Assembly (NCBI GenBank): GCA_027080725.1
Contig: JALWRC010000087.1
Span: 1-45,049 of the forward strand
DNA: 45,049 nt
Direction: 5' to 3'
From: Saprospiraceae bacterium
Lineage (GTDB): Bacteria > Bacteroidota > Bacteroidia > Chitinophagales > Saprospiraceae
Shown here: in pieces, positions 39,977 through 45,049 of the stretch
How positions within the stretch are numbered: the first letter of the stretch is position 1
How the letters are laid out: the number at the start of each line of letters is the position of its first letter
Made by a program: the position numbers and the translations under genes
Notes under the pieces: generated by a model
Databases searched by the model: none
What the model saw: only the letters and a program-made list of their open reading frames with translations
Told to the model about the DNA's origin: nothing

Positions 39977-40301
39977 GCGCCGATACGGTTATAATGAGGA
40001 CAAAAATAAATAAAATATATCGCATGGGGCCCATGGTCTGGCAACACGAGTGTATGGCCAACGGAACTAAAATGAGCCAATGCATTGTTCTGTCTCTATT
40101 TTTGCATGAACCACTTTTAAAGCATTTAAACTATTAGCCCTGCACTTCGCTGTCGCTTGTACGGGGCTACAATGATGGCATCCCTACGGGATTATTACAG
40201 GTATTCAAATCAGAAAAGTGCATTTTGCAATACACGCCCCCATAATACATATTAAACATTTTTATTATATTTACGTTCGATATACAAAATGTGATGCGAT
40301 T
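39977..40301. other. Intergenic stretch with hairpins
   Basis: No gene is supported. TAGCCC at 40134 and GGGCTA at about 40160 can pair, and ATCCCTACGGGAT near 40181-40193 is a short palindrome. They look like a non-coding repeat remnant. An AT-rich zone before 40302 probably holds the promoter of the recombinase gene. Confidence 0.45.
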
Positions 40302-41195
40302 ATGGATAGGGACTTGATGTCATTCTTACAATATCTCAAAGGCGAGAAGCGGTATTCTACTCACACAATTGCAGCCTATAAAACGGACATTTCACAGTGT
40401 TTACAGTTCTTAAAAACATCATTTGAAATCGAAGAACCGTCAGCGGTCCGCCATCAATTTCTGCGTTCCTGGATGGTAGAGCTATTGGAAATCGGAATTG
40501 GGGCCCGCTCTATCAATCGCAAAATATCCGCTTTACGCGCATTTTTCAATTATCTCAAAAAACAAGGCAGGGTCTCCAACAATCCCACATCTAAAATCAT
40601 CGCACCAAAAGTACCCAAACGACTCCCGCAATACCTACAGGAAAAAGAAATCGATGCCTTGTTGGATGCGGAGGCATTCGAGCCGGATTTCTCCGGTCAG
40701 AGGGACCGGATGCTTTTGTTACTATTGTATCACACCGGATTGCGCCGGGCGGAGCTTATCCACTTAGACACCCGGGATATTGACCGGCAAAGGATGAACA
40801 TTCGGGTTTTGGGGAAAGGCGGCAAGGAGCGTCTTATTCCATTCGGTCCCAACTTATTGCGAGAGATAGATGCCTACCTTGCACTCCGGTATCAAACATT
40901 TCATACCAACAGCGGACCCCTATGCCTGACTAATGAAGGCAACAAAATGACCCCCAAAATAGTTTATAGTATAGTGAAAAAGCATTTGCAAAGAGTATCA
41001 ACGATTTCAATGAAGAGTCCGCACGCGTTAAGGCACAGTTTTGCAACACATCTTTCCAATAATGGGGCAGAGCTAAACGCCATCAAAGAACTCTTGGGTC
41101 ATGCCAATCTTGCTGCCACACAAGTATATACGCACAATACCATCGAAAAACTTAAAGAAATTTACCGGCTGGCACATCCCAAAGGGGAAATCTGA
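40302..41195 (+). CDS. Tyrosine recombinase, XerC/XerD type
   Basis: The 297-residue product has the SAM-like core-binding domain (about 1-90) and the catalytic domain with all active residues: Arg148 (TGLRRAE), Lys172 (GKGGKER), His241 and Arg244 (HALRHSF), His267 (LGHANL) and Tyr276 (VYTH). Length and spacing fit XerC/XerD, which resolve chromosome dimers at dif. The ATG at 40302 is chosen over an in-frame extension to 40218, which lacks family similarity. An HPF gene follows after 39 bp, an arrangement I know from other Bacteroidota. Confidence 0.95.
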   Translation: MDRDLMSFLQYLKGEKRYSTHTIAAYKTDISQCLQFLKTSFEIEEPSAVRHQFLRSWMVELLEIGIGARSINRKISALRAFFNYLKKQGRVSNNPTSKIIAPKVPKRLPQYLQEKEIDALLDAEAFEPDFSGQRDRMLLLLLYHTGLRRAELIHLDTRDIDRQRMNIRVLGKGGKERLIPFGPNLLREIDAYLALRYQTFHTNSGPLCLTNEGNKMTPKIVYSIVKKHLQRVSTISMKSPHALRHSFATHLSNNGAELNAIKELLGHANLAATQVYTHNTIEKLKEIYRLAHPKGEI

Positions 41196-41234
41196 GCCGG
41201 CATATTCCTATTTCATAACCAAAAATCCATACAT

Positions 41235-41534
41235 ATGAATGTTCAAATCAGAACAGTAGATGTTTCCCTCAAAAACGGTACTAAAGACTTTATGGCCAAG
41301 AAAATCGGGAAACTGGAGCAGTATTTCGACCGCATTTTAGATGTCGTCGCTTGGGCAAAAGAAGAGCCAAATGGAGGCAAAGACGAGAAGAAAGTGGACA
41401 TCAAAGTGCTCGTACCCGGCAACATGATTGTCGCCTCGGGTGCCGCAGACACTTTCGAGTCAGCTGTGGAAAAATCTGTAAAAATTGCATCGCGCAACCT
41501 CAAACGCTATAAAGAAAAAATGCGTTCAAGATAG
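41235..41534 (+). CDS. Ribosome hibernation-promoting factor, short form
   Basis: The 99-residue product is a single S30AE domain: MNVQIRTVDVSLKNGTKDFM, KIGKLEQYFDRILDV, VDIKVLVPGNMIVAS, then the C-terminal helix FESAVEKSVKIASRNLKRYKEK (in order). It binds the decoding centre and silences ribosomes in stationary phase. It is the second S30AE-like protein in the window and the more canonical one. A strong terminator follows 22 bp after the stop codon. Confidence 0.93.
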   Translation: MNVQIRTVDVSLKNGTKDFMAKKIGKLEQYFDRILDVVAWAKEEPNGGKDEKKVDIKVLVPGNMIVASGAADTFESAVEKSVKIASRNLKRYKEKMRSR

Positions 41535-41555
41535 CTTTCCTCTTTTGGAAAACAC

Positions 41556-41592
41556 AAAAAGCCACTTCGCAACTTCACGGAGTGGCTTTTTT
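41556..41592. terminator. Terminator after the HPF gene
   Basis: GCCACTTCG (41561-41569) pairs with CGGAGTGGC (41578-41586) with one wobble. It is flanked by an A-run (41556-41560) and a T-run (41587-41592), a classic intrinsic terminator usable in both directions. Confidence 0.92.
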
Positions 41593-41689
41593 AGTGAAGG
41601 CTCATTAGATTTCTCTTACCCAATTACATTAAAATTAAGTTCGCGGTGGTTTTATATTACGTATTTCTACAATATATTGATAAATATTC

Positions 41690-41697
41690 TAATTTTG
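41690..41697 (+). promoter_or_regulatory. -7 box of the exbB operon
   Basis: TAATTTTG fits TAnnTTTG and lies 63 bp before the ATG at 41761. A -33 TTG at the right distance is not clear. Confidence 0.45.
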
Positions 41698-41760
41698 CAC
41701 CATCCGAATACTCAGGTTTAGACCTGCGTCGTTATTACCGAAACTATAAATATCGCTTAT

Positions 41761-42450
41761 ATGAATTATTGGATGTTGTTTTTATTTCAAAGCAAGGGAG
41801 GAGCTGTCGAAGAAGAGGGAAAACAAACCTTGCTGGGTCTCATCACTCAGGGTGGACCATTGGGTGTCGCAATCGTGGCAATTTTGTTGGTTTTATCGGT
41901 CATAGCTGTCTTTATCTTTATCGAGCGTTATCTCACCATCAAAAAAGCTGGAAAGATAGACAAAACCTTTATGAATAACATTAGAGCAAGCATCATGTCC
42001 GGCAACATAGAGGGAGCAAAAGCCTTGTGCCGCAATACCAATTCTCCTATCGCAAGAATGGTCGAAAAGGGGCTCATGCGTATCGGCAAACCGCTCAGGG
42101 ATATCGAGACATCTATCGAGAACGTTGGCAATCTCGAGCTTTTCAAGCTCGAAAAGAACCTTCCCACTTTGGCCAATATCTCAGGAGCAGCTCCGATGAT
42201 CGGATTCTTTGGGACGGTTACCGGGATGATCCTCGCCTTCTATAAGATGGCCACCGAGGCCAACGTGACCCCGGACCTGCTCGCAGGAGGAATCTATCAA
42301 GCCCTTATTACTACTGCTTTCGGACTAGCAATTGGTATCTTTGCCTTTGTGGGATACAACTATCTGGTCGCTGCAGTGGACAAGGTGGTATTCGAGATGG
42401 AACGCCATACGGTAGAATTTATGGACCTCCTCCAAGAACCTACCCACTAA
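41761..42450 (+). CDS. MotA/TolQ/ExbB proton channel family protein
   Basis: The 229-residue product has three transmembrane helices: about 35-60 (GVAIVAILLVLSVIAVFIFIE in order), about 125-150 and about 170-195. The family core is ANISGAAPMIGFFGTVTGMI (in order), then LITTAFGLAIGIFAFVGYNY. With the two ExbD proteins it forms the proton-driven motor that powers TonB-dependent transport or Tol. The gene heads the exbB-exbD-exbD operon, and the second gene starts 11 bp later. Confidence 0.95.
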   Translation: MNYWMLFLFQSKGGAVEEEGKQTLLGLITQGGPLGVAIVAILLVLSVIAVFIFIERYLTIKKAGKIDKTFMNNIRASIMSGNIEGAKALCRNTNSPIARMVEKGLMRIGKPLRDIETSIENVGNLELFKLEKNLPTLANISGAAPMIGFFGTVTGMILAFYKMATEANVTPDLLAGGIYQALITTAFGLAIGIFAFVGYNYLVAAVDKVVFEMERHTVEFMDLLQEPTH

Positions 42451-42461
42451 ACACCGCTAGT

Positions 42462-42869
42462 ATGGCCATAAAAAAGAGAAATAAAGTCAATGCAGAATTT
42501 AGTATGTCGTCTCTGACGGACATCATATTTCTGTTGTTGATATTTTTTATGCTGACCTCCTCGATGGTACAAATCAATTTGGATTTGCCGGAATCGGACT
42601 CCAAGGCGCTCAATGAAGGCACTATCGTCCTGATGTTGACGCAAGAGGGGCAATACCGTCTCAACGGCAAGCCCATCAAATACTCCAAGCTGTCCCGCGC
42701 CATCCGCAACGAGATCGCCATACAGCTCAAAAAAGGAAAAAAGAAAAAGGATATCGGCGTGGCCATCGCCGCTGAGAAAATGTCCCCGTGGAGAAAAATC
42801 AACCCATTGCTCAATATGATCAGCAAGATGGGGGTAAAAGCTATCCTCGCCACAAAACCAAAAAATTAG
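42462..42869 (+). CDS. ExbD/TolR family protein 1
   Basis: The 135-residue product has a short cytoplasmic N-terminus, one transmembrane helix SLTDIIFLLLIFFML with the proton-binding Asp20, and a periplasmic domain (about 45-135). The insert KKGKKKKDIG is unusually Lys-rich. It is cotranscribed with exbB and a second exbD, as is common in Bacteroidota. Confidence 0.95.
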   Translation: MAIKKRNKVNAEFSMSSLTDIIFLLLIFFMLTSSMVQINLDLPESDSKALNEGTIVLMLTQEGQYRLNGKPIKYSKLSRAIRNEIAIQLKKGKKKKDIGVAIAAEKMSPWRKINPLLNMISKMGVKAILATKPKN

Positions 42870-42872
42870 GCC

Positions 42873-43274
42873 ATGTCTCTCAAGAAAGAATCCAAAATTA
42901 CTGCAGAATTCAATATGTCCTCACTTACGGACATCATTTTCCTGTTGCTGATATTTTTTATGCTGACTTCATCTATGGTGACCCCCAATGCCCTCAACCT
43001 CAAATTGCCCGGCAAATCTTCCGTTTCGGTATTGACCTCCAAGCCTATGGAGATTATCATAAAATCCAATGGCCAATACTATGTCAAAGGACGGCGTGTC
43101 TCCATCAGTGCTCTCAACCGCTTTTTGCGAAATATTGCGAGAGATAAGAGGGTAAAAAATAAAAATATTATTATCACTCCGCATCCCAATACCCCATTGA
43201 AATACGTAGCTGCACTAATGGATATCGCCCTAAAATACCGCATCAGCGCCATCTTAGCCACCCCCCCAAAATAG
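42873..43274 (+). CDS. ExbD/TolR family protein 2
   Basis: The 133-residue paralogue of the previous gene starts 3 bp after it. It has the same N-terminus pattern (AEFNMSSLTDIIFLLLIFFM in order, Asp20) and a different periplasmic domain with LKLPGKSSVSVL. Two ExbD types probably assemble in one motor complex or define two complexes. folC begins 6 bp after the stop codon. Confidence 0.95.
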   Translation: MSLKKESKITAEFNMSSLTDIIFLLLIFFMLTSSMVTPNALNLKLPGKSSVSVLTSKPMEIIIKSNGQYYVKGRRVSISALNRFLRNIARDKRVKNKNIIITPHPNTPLKYVAALMDIALKYRISAILATPPK

Positions 43275-43280
43275 CAGCTT

Positions 43281-44846
43281 TTGCCCGAGTTCCCCAGGCC
43301 CTTTACGACATTTGAAATTGCTATGGAATTTCTCTATAGTCAGCTCCCGATGTATCGCCGTTCCGGCGATAAAGCCATCAAAAAGGACCTCAACAACATC
43401 CGGCATCTCTGTCATTTTCTGAATGCTCCTCATCTCAAATATCCCGTTATCCACGTAGCAGGCACCAATGGTAAAGGGACGGTCTCACACATCCTTGCCG
43501 CCATACTCCAGGCCAATGGTTTGCGCACCGGCCTGTATACCTCGCCGCACTATACAGATTATAGGGAGCGCATCCGCATAGATGGCCAAATGATCAGCGA
43601 GGAACAGGTCGTCCGTTTTGTCAACAAAATCACTTCTGAAATCGAGGCGATTCGCCCCTCCTTTTTTGAGCTCTCCGTAGCCATGGCCTTTGACCATTTT
43701 GCCAACGAAAAAGTCGATATTGCCGTCATTGAGACCGGGCTCGGTGGACGGCTGGACTCTACCAATATCGTCTCTCCCCTACTGTCAGTCATCACCAATA
43801 TCGGGATAGATCACCAAGCCATGCTCGGCGACACCCTTCCCCTGATCGCAGCAGAAAAAGCGGGCATAATAAAGCCCGGGGTGCCGGTCGTCATCGGAGA
43901 GCGGCATCCCTCGACGGATAGGGTATGGACAGAGAAGGCCGGTGAAAGAAAATCGCCTTTGACCTTTGCTCAAGACATTGTTCGGTTAAAGCAGTATGAA
44001 ATCGCACCATCCGGGTTAGTATTCAGCCTCGAAGCATCTCCGTCCCTCCCTACCGGTATCCTTTCCACAGACCTGCACGGCCCTTTTCAAGAAGCTAATT
44101 TGACCACCGCCCTGGCAGCGTTCGAAATCTTATTTAGGCAATCTGACCTCACCCTGGATGCCGCAAAAAGCATAGAAGCACTACAACGGGTTCATCAAAT
44201 GACCGGTTACAAAGGGCGTTGGGAAATCGCCCCCGGCCCTCCGCTTATCATCGCGGACAGCGGTCACAACATCCATAGCCTGCCCGCTAATATCGCTTAC
44301 CTCCAGAAAATGCCCCATCGTCGATTGCATATCGTTTTGGGCATGGTCCGGGACAAGTCACATGACCCCATACTAGAGACCTTTCCCAAGGACGCCATTT
44401 ACTACTTTGCCCGGCCCAATGTGCCCCGCGGAATGGAAGCGACCGCCCTCCAACACAAAGCCCATCACTTTGGACTCAGAGGATACGCTTACTCCAATGT
44501 AAGAGCAGCATTGGAGGATGCCATAAAAAAGTCCACTCAGGATGATATTATTTTCGTCGGAGGAAGTACCTTTGTCGTAGCTGATTACTTACAAATATCA
44601 AACAATATGAAATTGCCGAAAATTGTCCAAAAATACCCCTATGTGCTCACTTTAGAACCCAAGCCCTATGCCTGGTGCACTTGTGGCTTGTCGGATAAAG
44701 ATCCGTTTTGCGATGGTTCGCACAAGGAAGTGGAGGGATTCAAATCCCTTCGTTTTGAGATCGAAGAGACTAAAAAAGTCGCCCTTTGTGGGTGCAAACA
44801 CACGAAGACCCCCCCCTATTGCGATGGAAGTCACAAGGCTTTATAA
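43281..44846 (+). CDS. folC: FolC (folylpolyglutamate/dihydrofolate synthase) fused to a twin-CDGSH domain
   Basis: The 521-residue frame has a complete FolC part (1 to about 437): P-loop HVAGTNGKGTVSH (58-70), LYTSPHYTDYRERI, then IETGLGGRLDSTN and the end FVGGSTFVVADYL. It runs without a stop into a 79-residue domain (from Met443, ATG at 44607) with two CDGSH iron-sulfur motifs: Cys466, Cys468, Cys477, His481 and Cys503, Cys505, Cys514, His518. Such domains are normally separate proteins beginning at this very Met (MKLPKIVQKYPYVL). It could be a real fusion, a lost stop codon, or a fused frame with internal re-initiation. The TTG at 43281 or the ATG at 43323 is the start. It adds glutamate to folates; the role of the cluster domain is unknown. 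Confidence 0.9.
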   Translation: MPEFPRPFTTFEIAMEFLYSQLPMYRRSGDKAIKKDLNNIRHLCHFLNAPHLKYPVIHVAGTNGKGTVSHILAAILQANGLRTGLYTSPHYTDYRERIRIDGQMISEEQVVRFVNKITSEIEAIRPSFFELSVAMAFDHFANEKVDIAVIETGLGGRLDSTNIVSPLLSVITNIGIDHQAMLGDTLPLIAAEKAGIIKPGVPVVIGERHPSTDRVWTEKAGERKSPLTFAQDIVRLKQYEIAPSGLVFSLEASPSLPTGILSTDLHGPFQEANLTTALAAFEILFRQSDLTLDAAKSIEALQRVHQMTGYKGRWEIAPGPPLIIADSGHNIHSLPANIAYLQKMPHRRLHIVLGMVRDKSHDPILETFPKDAIYYFARPNVPRGMEATALQHKAHHFGLRGYAYSNVRAALEDAIKKSTQDDIIFVGGSTFVVADYLQISNNMKLPKIVQKYPYVLTLEPKPYAWCTCGLSDKDPFCDGSHKEVEGFKSLRFEIEETKKVALCGCKHTKTPPYCDGSHKAL

Positions 44847-44933
44847 CTGGAGTGTGTTTCGGAAAAGATATGGCTTTTGTTTAAGCTCGTCTCCTTCGTA
44901 ATAACTAACTTAGATTATAGAAAATAAATTAAG

Positions 44934-45049
44934 TAGTGTCTGCCAGAAAACCTATAAAAAGTTATAAATCAGCAATATATAGCTACAAATTATTTTGAAT
45001 CTAATAGAGATTTATTTGGTCAAAATAGATAAAGTGCTTACCTTTAAGG
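44934..45049 (+). repeat. TAGTGC-type repeat end at the window edge
   Basis: TAGTGTCTGCCAGAAAACC resembles the ends at 70, 2197 and the complement of 24072. A frame from the GTG reads xSARKPIKSYKS before a stop. Near the edge (about 44991-45000) AAAGTGCTTACC looks like another element end in the same orientation. A longer insertion element may begin here and continue outside the window. Confidence 0.5.

Noticed and set aside
40302-41195. Integrase of a prophage or integrative element
   Set aside because: Length, residue spacing and the following HPF gene fit the chromosomal Xer recombinase; no att sites or phage genes are near.

Overview
The window is a piece of a Bacteroidota chromosome. 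The evidence is a type IX secretion C-terminal sorting domain on a large BNR-repeat protein, several promoters with the Bacteroidota TAnnTTTG -7 box, families typical of the phylum (DUF4403, PF13568-like barrels, a TPR histidine kinase with a NarL-type regulator) and the neighbour pair xerC/D-like recombinase plus ribosome hibernation factor. GC content is moderate. A member of the Saprospiria/Chitinophagia side of the phylum is plausible, but the sequence alone does not settle it. No rRNA, tRNA or CRISPR array was recognised.

Positions 1-6100 form an accessory block. A unit of UPF0175 antitoxin-like gene, small element-derived ORF, outer-membrane barrel A and barrel B is present in tandem (about 1-1650 and 2128-3770), and a third B copy survives only as a 3' fragment at 5108-5266. 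Around that fragment sit two toxin-antitoxin operons: an MNT/HEPN pair (4371-5083) and yefM-yoeB (5499-6007), the latter with three GTAC operator cores spaced exactly 12 bp.

Positions 6119-13336 hold a GNAT/rhodanese pair divergent from a LysR regulator, then a stress cluster on the minus strand (YfdX-like lipoprotein, HdeD-like membrane protein, S30AE/HPF-like protein), then smpB and a DPP IV-type peptidase. Positions 13573-15228 hold a SatD-DUF3307 pair. It runs into and appears to have truncated a small secreted-protein gene on one side, and on the other side it is preceded by three perfect 28-bp palindrome repeats abutting psd. Psd and acetoacetyl-CoA synthetase follow as an operon, then a two-component system and dnaX.

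Positions 23186-28620 read forward: a barrel protein, a 162-bp MITE-like element, then mrp-nfu-pyrF-lipoprotein-surA. Positions 28758-39976 read mostly backward: a small lipoprotein, the T9SS BNR protein, topoisomerase IV subunit A, an S24-like regulator, a gamma-glutamyltransferase and a DUF4403 lipoprotein. Positions 40302-44846 read forward: tyrosine recombinase, HPF, a terminator, exbB-exbD-exbD, and a folC gene fused in frame to a twin-CDGSH iron-sulfur domain.

Short dispersed repeats thread through the window. The most notable is a family with ends like TAGTGCYTGCAAGAAAAC, whose TAG lies exactly at the stop codon of UPF0175 and, in a related variant, of surA. The best candidates for undescribed biology are the SatD-DUF3307 cassette with its palindrome array, the FolC-CDGSH fusion, the tandem surface-protein pairs whose differences cluster in short segments, and the terminal-repeat element family.
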